Origin: Sternotherus odoratus
Lineage: Eukaryota > Chordata > Testudines > Kinosternidae
Reading direction: 5' to 3'
Assembly (NCBI GenBank): GCA_032164245.1
Contig: JAVMKO010000003.1
Coordinates: 85,542,390-85,606,389 of the forward strand
Length of the DNA stretch: 64,000 nucleotides
Shown here: piece after piece, positions 9,569-20,605 of the stretch
Position numbering within the stretch: the first letter of the stretch is position 1
Layout: each line of letters starts with the position of its first letter
Notes under the pieces: generated by a model
What the model saw: only the letters and a program-made list of their open reading frames with translations
What the model was told of the DNA's origin: nothing
Databases searched by the model: none
Translations under genes and position numbers: made by a program

Positions 9569-9967
9569 TATTGGTTCACACACAGTGCAAAAACCCCACC
9601 ACCTATATACAGCTATCTATACAAGTAGAGCTCAGGCTCAACCCTTAGCTTGGCTGGCCCCAGGAATAGCTAGCCCTTGCAGGCTTCCAGTCCTTGCTAG
9701 CTTCCTCAGCAGCTACTTGGTGCCCTGCACCTTCTGTCTCTCATCTCCATCTCTCACCCTCCTCACACTAGCTTCCTCCCCCGGCAGGCTTTATATCCTG
9801 TGGAGGCAGCCAGGTGGAGCACATTAAGCCCTCTGCAGCCCAGGGCTACAGCTAGGTGGCTGATTAGCCTTCCCTAGCAGGCCGGGCTTGCAGAGGCTTT
9901 TGGCTTTTGCAGGGCAAGGAGGGAGCAGGGACTGACTCAGCAGGTGCTGAGTCAGCTGCCTGCTACA
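9569..9967 (-). mobile_element. LTR, 5' part, right of Harbinger insertion
   Basis: Continues the LTR broken at 5041. Read on the minus strand it starts TGTAGCAGGCAGC at 9967. A TATA-like GGATATAAAG lies near 9785-9795, and CCACCTGGCTGCCTCC is shared with the LTR at 35003. The two LTRs are clearly related along their whole length but diverged, so this is a different subfamily or an older copy. No internal retroviral genes are present, so it is a solo LTR. Confidence 0.7.
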
Positions 9968-10054
9968 TAAACAAAAAAACAAATGTTAGAAACTCAAGTA
10001 ATTCAGAGATAAGGTTGCAATTTCACAAGCCACGGCATCCACTGAAATAGTCAG

Positions 10055-11115
10055 TATGGCACTGTACCGCATAATCTTCATAATGATATTAGTGTGATAT
10101 AATTATATCATAATTATTATGTATTTTTTGCAAGATAAGGCATGTGAGGTGTCATTGGACAGGTTACGGTTTGCTGAATAAGATTATCCTATTTGTATGT
10201 GTGTATCATTTTTGTATTGAAGTAATTAATATTGATAATGTATCTATTTCACATGTAGCTATTCCTGGGCAATGCCCACTAGGCAAAATGCTCTCAGTCA
10301 AGGAGGCTGGCTGGGAAGGATCCATTCAGGTTAATGAGCCATTAGGAAGAAACAATAGGCTCTAGGAGAAGCTGATCTCTTATCTGGTGAGTCTTCCTGT
10401 GAACACTGCAAACAGCCAGTGAGGGATGGTTGCTGTGATTCTACAGGGACATGTGACCAGGTCACTTGCTGCTGGACTCCATCTTGGGATGTCAGTATTT
10501 TTTCACTGACAAGCTTTGAAACAAAGGGCTCCCACCATATGCAAAAACTATATGTAGCAGGGGAGTAACATCATCTTGTTTCTTCACAGACTCCCCACCC
10601 AGGAAGACTTCTGGAAACACCTAAGGAACAAAGAATGAACCAGGGGAAGTGCTAGACCCAGGCTTAAGGGATTTTAAATATGTGAATGAAACACCTGAGG
10701 ATTCCAAGCTGTAAGCAAGTGCAGCTTGCCCCTTAAGAATCTGCAGCCTACTTGTATCCTCTCCTAGGGTGAGAATCTGCTATTCATATCCAATCTATTT
10801 TGTATATTAAGGTTAGTTTGCATTTTTGTTATTTTCTAGGTAATCTGCTTTGATCTGGGGGATGCATGACAGAGGAACTGGGAGGTGTGCTAGCTGAAGC
10901 CTTTCCATGCAGGGGCTGGTCAAAGAGACTGCCTGCATGTCACTGCAGCTGGGTGTGTCCCTACCTGTATGTATTCTGGTGAAAGTGCAGGCTGAAGCCT
11001 GGAGAGATTGGCAGCATGTCACAGGAGTACAGTGTAAGAGGGAGCCCATGCTAGTGGCTCAGGGGGGCTCAGTGGTACCCTAGTTCCAGGTGGCACCCTG
11101 GGGGAACCTATCACA
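10055..11115 (+). mobile_element. Solo LTR, about 1.06 kb
   Basis: The right end (...CCTGGGGGAACCTATCACA) is the end I know from a common turtle retroviral-type LTR. Inside are typical pieces such as 'tgtatcatttttgtatt', 'cctgggcaatgcccactag' and 'ctgctggactccatcttggg'. If the LTR starts at 10055, the flanks are GTCAG (10050-10054) and GTCAC (11116-11120), a 5-bp target duplication with one mismatch. The expected TG start reads TA, so the left edge is less certain. No internal coding region is present. Confidence 0.55.
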
Positions 11116-11299
11116 GTCACTACAATCTTCATTTTGTCTCAGTAGAGCTGTAACAGTGTAGGACTCTCAGATTGATTTAGAAAGTAGTTCATAATGTTAT
11201 GTGTACAGGTTGGCTTAAGGAAGTCTGTGCCCAGTTGGATGTCATTAATGGTGAGAAGTCAGTAAAGAGAGTGATGGGAAATGAGTGATGAGAGTAAAG

Positions 11300-11540
11300 G
11301 AAATAATTAAGCTGTAGCTTCAATTGTGCATTCCCGTGCAAGGTGCCCTGACTTGCCACAGCGATAGCAGTTGACTTCACTTGTCTTGCTGCAGTTGATG
11401 GCTACATGCCTAGTTTCACCACACCTATAGCACTCAACTTTGGTTGAGAAGAAACATCTGGAAAGTGAAGAGCCACCTTCTCCAATCACCGGTAAGTGGT
11501 CTCACAAACCAAGAATAGGTCACTGGGTCCAGCCAGCCAC
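11300..11540 (-). pseudogene. CNBP-like zinc-knuckle gene, processed pseudogene fragment
   Basis: The minus frame ending at 11307 reads [14 protein letters not shown], then [14 protein letters not shown], ending TIEATA. These are two CCHC zinc knuckles and the C-terminus of cellular nucleic-acid-binding protein (CNBP). One Gly of the first knuckle (GETGH in the family) is Arg here. Homology fades upstream of KVECYR into a frame-disturbed stretch that still shows a GE and a degraded earlier knuckle. The bases just past the stop (to about 11270) match what I recall of the CNBP 3' UTR (CAGCTT...ATTATTTCCTTT). I see no intron between the knuckles. A decayed retrocopy is the simplest reading; a last exon of a real gene is less likely because the upstream coding is lost. 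Confidence 0.7.
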
Positions 11541-11544
11541 AGCA

Positions 11545-14320
11545 ACATTACTATTAGGATTTAGAATTACTTGTCAAATTAACTGCAATCAAATCACTTT
11601 TTTTTTGGTGTACAGTAGATCCTAGCTAAGGGAGTCCAATAAAAGAGGTGTTGAGATCTCTTCTTTTTTGGTTTCTTGTTCCAACAGGGCAAAAACATTA
11701 ATACACGTTTGGAATTCTGGTGAATACCTTGATTTTTAGGCAGTTAGTACAAGAACTTGTTCAGTTCATTTCAAATAAGCCTTTATATCTAACTGGCCAA
11801 CTTTGAGGTTGATAAGACTTTGTATTTTTGAATGGGACGTGCATGTGTGTGGGTGTGGGGGTGTGGGGGTGTGTGTGAGAGAGAGATGCATCTGTGGGTC
11901 AGTTTTGGTGGGTTTGCTGTGGATGGATGAAGGGCTCCTGGACCTATCTCTTACTTGCTGGGCTGGCGGGATCTGGAAGTGCTGCAGATCACTCACCCCA
12001 TGGGGAATGTGTCAACACCAATCTTTGCTGACAGTTCTGGCTCAGTGGGAGTTTAGGGCACTTGGCACTAGATAAGAGACAGGCGACAGAACTATCTCAG
12101 GTGCTGTCCCAAGACTGTGAAATGAACTCCCACGGGAATGAAGGGCCATCACTAATCTTATCACTTCCACTCTTTGACCTTGCCTATAATGTCCCCAAAC
12201 CAAATCACTCCACTGCACACATATCTTCTCCCAAAGAGAGGAAGAGAGAATAAACATGTGACAGATATGTCGTCATGGTGCTTAATGCACTACTGGAAGG
12301 TGACCGAATACTACAGTAATGAGCGTGGTATAGAGACCTGCATAGAATGAAATAGCCCTAGCCCTGACAAGGTAAGTATTGATGGGTTTCTTTATTTCTC
12401 TCTCTCTCTTTTCTTTTTCTTACTTTTTTTTTTCCCCACGTCAGAAAAAAACAAAGAAGAAATGAAACCACAAGAACCTATAAAGCAACTAATTGGAAGC
12501 ACCCAACTTTACACACAAGCTAGGACAGTCACAGATGGAATGTGCCTTTCTCCACTAAACAGACACACTGGGCTTCACCTTTTACTACTAGATACCAATG
12601 ATTTAATGTAGAGTTACACACTTATTTACCCTAACAATTGAGTTTTACAGGAAAAAAAAAAAAGCTTACCACATTTATTTAATTCATTTTCTTCACTGCT
12701 ACATAGCAGGGCATCCTGCTGACTAGTTCTTGAACTTTCTATCATTCCAGAATGTGTATTACAAATAAAGAAAGCTTAGTAAATGGAACCTATTTTCACT
12801 AGACAAAGGGACACTTATAGGGGACCAAATGTTTATTTTTGTAAATTTTAAAGAGTTTCACTTAATTCAACCCTCTGCCCTTGCAATTCATAAAAAGACA
12901 GGAGGACTTGGCATTATTCAACAGGAAACAAGGACTAAGTATATATTTTTGACAAAACTATTTTGCTTAGAAAATTAATAATACAAATAGATACCAAGGC
13001 CCCAGAAAGCAGATACATTGGCAATGGATGCCTAAAATTGTGTTTTAATTTTGGCTACCTAACTATTGAATTAAGTGCTGAGCTCTTGAGTTAGGGACCA
13101 AACCTTAGGAACCTAGGTGTGACCCGGTAGGCCAGGGTTCTTTTTCCAACTGAGGACGAGTGCAGATATGCTTGAAAAGGGACAGACTACAGAGAACGAA
13201 GGGTTGTAAGTTTGAAAGGAGAAGGCATGCTGAGCTGAATGTGCTTTTCCGGTGTCTGTACTCCAAATCAAAAGCTACATCTTTGAAACAGAAAGCCATA
13301 CACATTTTTACTATTAAACATTTCATTAGCTCAATTTAAGGTTAACACTAAACTCCTGAAACTTATTTGTTTTCTTGTGCACTGGTGGTTTGGTTTCTCT
13401 TTCTCCCATCGTGGGTTTAAGTGTTAGATAAAAAGATAACTGTGCATTTCCTTTCCTGGTATTTTTCTACTGTTTTGTTGCAAAAATGCATGAAAAATTG
13501 TAAAGGCTTTTCAACAAAGTGCACAACTTTCTTTACACAGGAATAAAGGGTTAAGTTGCTGGAGTCCCTAAAGGATTGTGAAAACATAGAGGAGTGGAAG
13601 AACAATAATAGTTAACATTTTCAAGAAATTATGCCCTTCACTGTAATACCTGGGAGTATGTTACAAGATTTAATAATATGATAACCCATGATGGTTAAGT
13701 GACCCTCTACAGTACTGACCTTGCCTTCCACACAGTTAAATTAAAGGAGGCCCTGGAATCTGCAGTTGTGGTGAAATAGGGGCATAAATGGGATTAAAGT
13801 GGTACCTAGGACTGTGCCAACCTTCTGCATAGAGATAATTTTCATTCTTAGTTAATAATTTGGACAAATATATGACTTGCATCACATCCTGTAAGAGGGA
13901 ATAGACATTTTTACCCCTTAAATGTGAACTACAATGCAATTTGCCTACCAGCTCCAGAAGGTTAGATTAGCCAGTGGTGGGTGTAGATGCAGATTGGGAT
14001 CTGAGTTGTTTTCTAAATGCCCAAGTGAATTTGAGAAGCAGACAGCCTTGTATGTGCAAAAACCTAACATTTGGTAGGGGAGGGGAGAATAAAGCGTTCT
14101 CTTCTTCCCACCCCCCAAATTTAAGTATCAGATACATTTTTTCCTCATTGTTTAGAGATAAAGGACTTTATTGTGGCAAACTAAATGCTGTCTTCGCGGT
14201 TTACATCCAGTAACTTCACTGAAGTTGGGATTTAGCCCAATACTCACTCCAGTAGGAAAGAAATGCCTATTATCATGCAAGATTAAATAACAAAACAGAA
14301 TGTTCTATGAACTATATGAA
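11545..14320. other. No gene recognised; AT-rich DNA
   Basis: About 11843-11887 is a GT/GA-rich simple repeat. About 12995-13125 resembles a decayed palindromic MITE. 12100-12250 has the look of an old retroposon 3' part but I cannot name it. The rest is unassigned. Confidence 0.45.
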
Positions 14321-14324
14321 ATAG

Positions 14325-14595
14325 TCCAGCAGGAAATAACTAGGAGTAATGGGATGAAACTGAATGACGAAAAATATTAGCTGCTCCCAAGAAAAAAATT
14401 AATAGCAGTGAAAGTTGTGAGGCTGTGGAAAAGTGTCCCAAGGGAAGCGATGGAACCCTAATTGCTTGAGTAATTTAAAACTGAACAAAACAGTCAAGAA
14501 TACTAGGAGAAACCCTTAATTAATAAGAAGACAGAAAAAAATGACCAAATAGGTCTTTTCCCATCTCTAACAGTCATGGTTTTGTTATTTTAAGA
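14325..14595 (+). mobile_element. CR1 LINE 3' fragment, diverged
   Basis: The order of phrases is that of a CR1 3' end. It begins with 'gtgaggctgtggaaaagtgtcccaa', continues with 'gggaagcgatggaaccc' and 'taatttaaaactgaaca', and ends with 'ataggtcttttcccatctctaac'. There is no open frame left. The + orientation follows from the tail lying at the right. Confidence 0.6.
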
Positions 14596-14599
14596 CAAA

Positions 14600-15060
14600 A
14601 GTATGTTCGGCAATACAATTCTAGTTTTCTAGCCTTTCAATGCAATTGTCAAGCTCTTTTTGTTCCATAATAACAGCATTACTTTCACTCCATAAACTTT
14701 GTATTTTATTTGTATTACCTATGGAGTAGAAGAGATACCTGCCTAGCTGAAAGAATGTGTTGCTATGTGAGCACGGTGGAGATGTTTCACTTTTGCTGGC
14801 ACCTCTTGATCTACTGGGCCATGATCACATGCCCTTGTGCAGGTGGCATCATGTCAACATTCCAGGTGAGACACTCCCTTTGCTGTGAAAATAAAATAAA
14901 TTTGTGTTGTGAAACACAAATAAAAAGGGTCCAGAGCTTAAAAAATTTCCTATGAAACGGAGCTGCATAAATTAATATGTATCATGACATTCAGTCATGA
15001 GAAAAAAAGTGTTTGCAATTGCAGGCAGCAGGCATGGCTGATTATTGTCATTGAAGAAAT
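14600..15060. other. No gene recognised
   Basis: The sequence is AT-rich. An 81-codon ORF at 14710-14955 has no recognisable domain. Confidence 0.45.
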
Positions 15061-15064
15061 TTAA

Positions 15065-15290
15065 GGGCTGGTCTTCACTACGACTTTAGGTCAACTTTAG
15101 CAGCGTTAAGTCGACATAAACCTGCACCCGTCCTCACATGGCCGCCATTTGCGTCGACTTAAAGGGCCCTCAAAATCGATTTCTGTACTCCTCCCCAATG
15201 AGGGAAGTAGCGCTGAAATTGACGTCTCTGGGTCGACTGTGGGTTAGTGAGGACGCATGTCGACGCTATTGAAATTAATACCAGGCCCAA
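15065..15290 (-). mobile_element. Truncated end of a Harbinger element
   Basis: Starts at a terminal inverted repeat GGGCTGGTCTTCACTACGAC preceded by TAA. It follows the same order as the right end of the 5045-9565 element read in reverse: 'taggtcaactttagcagcg', then 'cgtcctcacatgg', then 'aagggccctcaaaatcgatttc', then 'gggtcgactgtgggttagtgagga'. It breaks off near 15290 with no second terminus. It is a one-ended relic of a related family. Confidence 0.75.
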
Positions 15291-17642
15291 ATATTCAGGG
15301 ATGATGCCATCTTACAGGCAGCTTAGCCAGCCACTGAAGAACTTCCTCTGTAATAGGAGAATTCATGGGTGGCATAAAGCTACCACAACAGCTCTGACAC
15401 CACCCCTCTCCTGATGATTGGCATAGGAGGTATGGGCTGTGGCAAAAGGAGACATTGGTTGGGTATTGCTATACTCCAGAAATCCTTAGCTCCCTGCAGG
15501 GAGATGTCAACTGGAAATATTTAGAACTACCTGCATTCTTCTCTAATTTATTCGGAGGACTGGATTGGCACCTCAGTAGCCCAGGGCCAGTGAGTGTAAG
15601 GCAATGTTTGTACCTAACCCCCTCCAGATTTGCACCAATACTGTCCAGTCAGACCCCAGGATTAGGACCAATCTGTTAGGCAAAAGGCTAAGTATTATCA
15701 TACTTACTGTACATCAGCATCTGAAGCAAGAAGCCATGGTAATATTGAAATACATAGCCAATGTATTTAATGCCTGTTGGTTACTACAAATAGATTGGAT
15801 GGCATGATATATATTAATCCATGCAAAACAATTTGGTAGTAAATATTGAATGCTCTTTAAACTCTTTGAACACCTCTTTATGACCCAGTCTGACAATAAG
15901 ATGAGGGCGTCCATGTTATAATGAAATCCATTTTGCGATGGTAAATTTACACTTTTGTTTGTCAACTGAGGAGCAAGAGATCAGAAATTAATGGTGAAAT
16001 TCTACTCTCCCTGACAACCAGGGAACTCCAGTTTAAGTTCATGAATTTGATTCTCCATCAAATCATGACGATAGTGTCCACATTCACATGATGTGGAGAC
16101 TATCCTTTTCTGCAATATGAAATGGTGTGATTGTACTAGTGGCAACATGAACCGGTACAATAGTGACAGTAATAACACTTAGCCCTTTGGGGGGCTGGAT
16201 CCTCTGCTACATTACTCCAGATATATGCCAGAGTAATGCATTGATTTCCATTTCACACCACCATAAAACTGAAGTAAGGCAGCAATGTGTCAGGCCAAAT
16301 ATCTTCAAAGAGCTGTGGAAACATTTACCAATTCATCTTCACAATACCTTTATGAGCTATCTACTGTTGTTCCTGGTTTAGCAAGTCAGACAGAGGTAAA
16401 ATGCAAGAGACTCAGGTTGTTTTGTTAAAATAATATAACAAAGATTATTTTTTGAGTACAATATGACCATGATAATGTGAGGATAAAATGGAGAGACATG
16501 GTGCTAATGTAGACATTAGTGATTTACTGTGATGGCTGTTCACCCAAGAGTTAATCCAGGAATATCCAAAGCACTGTAATTATCCCTGCACAAAGGCTCT
16601 CTATTATTTGCCTGCTAAATAACTAAGCCTTCTCATTATCTGCCACTGACATAACTTTAGCAGTAAGGGTAGGTAGAGTGAATGAGCATTCTCTGTTTGT
16701 GGGGGATGGGGCACTGAAAAGAAACTATGGAATAAAAAGACCCAAGCAGAGTACTAATGGGGTGACTGTTTTTCGTGCAAGGAAATCTTCCAATGTCATT
16801 GCCAACATACGGAAATGTTGGGTCATAAACAATGGACGTTTTAGGAGCAATATGAAAACCATAAAGAAATCCTATCTCACATAGGAGAGAAAATCTAGAC
16901 GTACTGGCCACAAAAATGTATCACATGGGAAAGAGTCCAAAAATTGCAGTAGCTCTCTAATCTGCCACACGAGCAAGGATTTTCAGTATGCTTTGCATTC
17001 CGCAGAAGACTTTGCTTTGCAACTCTTATGCAAGTGGTGATGCGCTATATTGCATTCATAATGATTTCAAAGATATGAATGCTTCCAGGGTTTGACCTAT
17101 TTTACTGCTCATGCATTATACACTGGGTAAAGCTGAACTCATAAGCCAAAGTCATTAGTGCTTAAAATGTATCATTCTACTGCTCATCTTTTCTTGGTGT
17201 AAACTTGAACATTTTTTTAAAATTCTGAATCAGTTTTTCTTTTCAGGAACTCCTCTTTCTAATGCCATTGGTGGGAGCCTGGCATTTTAAGTATAAGCAA
17301 AGGTCTGGTCTTATCAGGGACCTCTCTAGTTGTGTTTTGTATTTAACCTCAGAAAGAGAATGGTATTTAGGGTTGTAATGTATGTGCCCACACAACCAGG
17401 GCCAATTCCGTCCTTGGATTTGCGTGCAAGAAGCTCAAGAGGAGTGGCATGTGCATATGTGAAGACAGAATTTAGTGCATGGAGCTAGTTTAAGGGTTCC
17501 AACTGATATTAACTAAGGTCAAGGGTTTTAAATGTAAAGGTCAAATTCTCCATTCCATTCTGTGGTTTATGGAGGACAGAAAATACAGAGAAATGCTTCA
17601 CTCAAGAGCAGCACCGCAGAAGCGGGGGAAGGTCCCTCTTAC
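15291..17642. other. No gene recognised; scattered MITE-like relics
   Basis: About 16195-16295 resembles half of the 'ggatcctgct...' palindromic relics listed elsewhere. The remaining DNA is AT-rich and unassigned. Small ORFs up to 84 codons have no signature. Confidence 0.45.
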
Positions 17643-17804
17643 GGCTCTGATTCAGCAAAGCCCTTAAAAGACATGCGTATATGCTTAAATCCATCCCTGT
17701 TCAGCAGATCATTTAAGCAGATGCTTAATTTTAAGCAAGTGTTTTGGGGCCACCAAAGTCAGGGGACTCAAGCAGAGGCTTCAGTGTTTTGCTGAATCAG
17801 GGCC
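17643..17804. mobile_element. Palindromic MITE relic
   Basis: Imperfect inverted ends: GGCTCTGATTCAGCAAAGC at the left and GTTTTGCTGAATCAGGGCC at the right. The interior repeats 'atgcttaa' and 'ttaagca' motifs in mirrored order. This is one of several palindromic relics in the window. Confidence 0.65.
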
Positions 17805-18639
17805 CAAGTGCTCTCTCTTGAGCACTAATTGCGGAACTCAGTTAATGAAGCTCCAGAGCTGGACAAACAGGATGCAACTGGGCATGCTGGTTTTCATGTG
17901 TTTGCTGTAGTAGCGTTGCAAGGGCACACCTTACTGTTCCTTTTGGAAGCAGCCGTATAGCTCACGCCCCTCTGGACTTCCTGGGTCAACCTGCCCTGTA
18001 CTGGTAGGATGGCTCAGTAATCATGATCTGCAAAGCTGGCATTTCCCCACCCCTTTGCCCAGGGCAAGATAGAGAAGCATGATTTTGTCCTGTGCTGTTC
18101 TAAATATAGGACAAACAACCCTCCTCTGACTGTCTGAGAACTGTGCACTTAAGGCTACTTCCTCAGGCCTAGTTAAGCTGGGGCAAAGAGTGCATTAAAA
18201 CTATACGCTTGCTCATTTGGTATCGGAATCAGCCTTACTGATTTCAAGCATCATCAGGTCTATATGGAAAGTGCTGCAGGGAGGCTCAGTGCTTAGCTTT
18301 GTTGCAGGGACCCCATGGAGTTTCTCAGGGGTTGATAGCTGATGCAAATGAGCACCCTCTCCCCCAAAGATCTTGCTGTTTGCCTACCACAGTCTCCTTC
18401 TATCTCCCCAAAAGCTGTCGTAAGCTCCAGAGAGCAGCTGTGCAGGAGGAAAAGAGAACAAGATCAGAACTGACTTCTTAACTTCGTCGTCAGCCTTCAG
18501 ATGAAAAATACCTGTGTGGGAAGGGTGATGAGGTGTGCAGATATGCCCTTTACCTATTCTTTTCCACTGGGACTTTCTTCACTGTGATGCCATCACTTCC
18601 AGCTTATCTGCACCCTAATTTTTGGAACTGCCACTTGAT
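17805..18639. other. No gene recognised
   Basis: Unassigned. The unit 'ggtaaactttgggct' occurs twice in a row just past the end of this stretch (about 18640-18672). Confidence 0.4.
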
Positions 18640-19223
18640 GGTAAACTTTGGGCTGCGTGGTAAACTTTGGGCTCCCTTCAAAATCCTCTAGTGCTGCACT
18701 GCAGAAAACCATCCTGCCACCATCTCAGGGCCAGAGAGGTCCAGTACATGTACAAGACTTCTCCAATATCAATCCCTGGGGTTGAATTCACAGATTACTC
18801 TGGCAGGACAAGGGAGGTTTGCAGTCATCATACAGTACCCAGTCATCACTCTAAATCCCCCTTCAGAATTCCAGTTCCGCTTCTTGACTGTGGCCCCTGG
18901 CCAGGCCATGGAGTTCTGGCTGGCTCTCTGCTTTGAAATGCCACAGGGGCTAAATCTGGCCTCTAATGACAAGCAGAGTGAGACCATCACTGTCACTCTG
19001 GCCTGCCACAAATGGGAGTGAAGTGAAAATGGGCTCCAAAGGTCAAGGGGCCAGTGATAATGGTTTAAAAAAATCTGTGGAAGGTATGAAAGAAGGAGCA
19101 GACTGGATTGGAAATGAATACATGAAAACACAACTAGTGGAATGTTCAGGTCGTTTACTTTTACTTTTAACCTTTAATGATGAGTTTTAAATTAAAGAAG
19201 AAAAGGATAAAAAAAAAAAAAAA
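18640..19223 (+). pseudogene. Possible processed pseudogene with poly(A) tail
   Basis: A run of 15 As at 19209-19223 follows ATTAAA (about 19191) at retrocopy-like spacing. Upstream, the frame 18782-19021 is open and reads like a soluble protein segment (ITLNPPSEFQFRFLTVAPGQ, then AMEFWLALCFEMPQG). A second overlapping frame is also open. I do not recognise the protein and cannot find its N-terminal part. A LINE-mobilised retrocopy of an unknown gene is the likeliest reading; a non-coding retroposon is the alternative. Confidence 0.3.
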
Positions 19224-19546
19224 GTCAGTGTAACTGATTTAAGTGTTACTTGATTCTTGAAGCCCTAAGCAAAAACCGACCATTTCAACAACTTTACAAT
19301 GAATTAGTGAAGCATGGTTCTGGTGCTCTAAGTTTAAAAATAAAGCTGTTGAATAAAAGAACAATACCTCTGCAGACATTTATTTCAGCAGAAAAGTGAA
19401 ATCCCAGCACAGAGTGATCTGTAAGATTCTGCAGGAAATCTGCATTATAATAGTACATTTTCCTTTTCAGGGAGGACTAACAGAATGGCACGCTAAGAGG
19501 AAAAAAACCTTTTGCCCTCTGGGCTTAGGCTTTATGCTTAGACAAT

Positions 19547-19626
19547 GGGCCTGATCCTACTACTCTTACGCTGGGTACTCCTACTGAAATGAACGGGAGT
19601 ATTTGTTGAGTAAGGGCATGAGCAAG
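19547..19626. mobile_element. Palindromic MITE relic
   Basis: GGGCCTGATCC at the left faces a decayed mirror at the right; the middle reads 'actcctactgaaatgaacgggagtat', close to the CATTGACTTCAATGGGAG core seen in better-kept copies at 53911. Confidence 0.55.
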
Positions 19627-20095
19627 GGAGATAACCTAATGATACCATAGAGGCTTTGGCTTAGTGGACAGAACTATTTGCTCTTTAGCATATCCCTTAA
19701 CATGAATCACTTTTCTTTGAGTCCAAATTCCAGAAAGGTGCACAACTGTGTCAAGATGATTGGGCCCAGTTCTGCACTCCTTATTAACACAATGGGAGAA
19801 AGTGATAGAACTCACTGGGAGACTTGGCTGGAATTAGTACTGAATAAAAACTTCAGAATGTGATCCAATAGGCGTTTTGTGTGAGGGAGTCCTTCAGGCT
19901 CAGAAAACTTGAGGGGTAGAAAAAGAAAAATAGTTCTTATAAGATTTCAGTAATATTGAGAAAATAGTGACTTGAGTCAAACATTTAATGATCAATGGCT
20001 AATTACTGGCAGGGATGTGCAAGGGTGAGGTCACTGCTTTCTTTTCTTGGAAATAGCCACAGGAAACAGGAGGTAATTAAACAGACGAGTAGCAT

Positions 20096-20188
20096 GGTTC
20101 TGATTCCGGCCTCACTTCTGCCAGTTTGACACTTGTGTAAATCTGTTGTTTTCAGTTGAATAACTCTAGTGAGACCAAAATCAGGCCA
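20096..20188. mobile_element. Palindromic MITE relic
   Basis: GGTTCTGATTCCGGCCTCACTT at the left and the mirrored GTGAGACCAAAATCAGGCC at the right enclose a short loop. It is the same style of element as at 19547 and 54342. Confidence 0.6.
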
Positions 20189-20439
20189 CATATGGACAGG
20201 AATGTTATTTTAGGTCATTTATTGGGTCTTTAAATATGTTATAATTTCCTTAAAGGAGAAAGAGAAGAGGATCAAGACTTGAACTAGGTTTTCCAAATAT
20301 AATTTAGGGGGAGGGATTCCATTTTGGGGGCATGTCACTGAAAGTCTCTCTCCTCCCCAATCATCATGTAGGTACCCAGGAGAAAGCTTGGTTAAGGAAT
20401 TGCCAAGGAGGTTTGTGGTCTAGTACAGTAGATGCCTAG

Positions 20440-20605
20440 CAGATATCTGGGCCTGTGTTCTAATTCCAGCTCTGAAACCAACTTCCTGTGTTACTTTGTG
20501 CCTGAAGTTATTCCATCTGTAAAATGGATGTAATTATATCCACTGCCCTCCTGAAAGTGGTGTGCCCTCTAACAAAGTAAGGTTTGTAAAATAGTATAAA
20601 GGCCA
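20440..20605 (+). repeat. MIR-type CORE-SINE relic
   Basis: Reads in MIR order on the + strand: 'ctgtgttctaattccagctctg', then 'cttcctgtgttactttgtgcc', then 'ccatctgtaaaatgg', then the 3' part with 'aaggtttgtaaaatagtataaagg'. Ancient and non-coding. Confidence 0.75.

Noticed and set aside
18769..19131. 120-codon minus-strand ORF overlapping the possible retrocopy
   Set aside because: Antisense to the better open frame and the poly(A) run; treated as a shadow.
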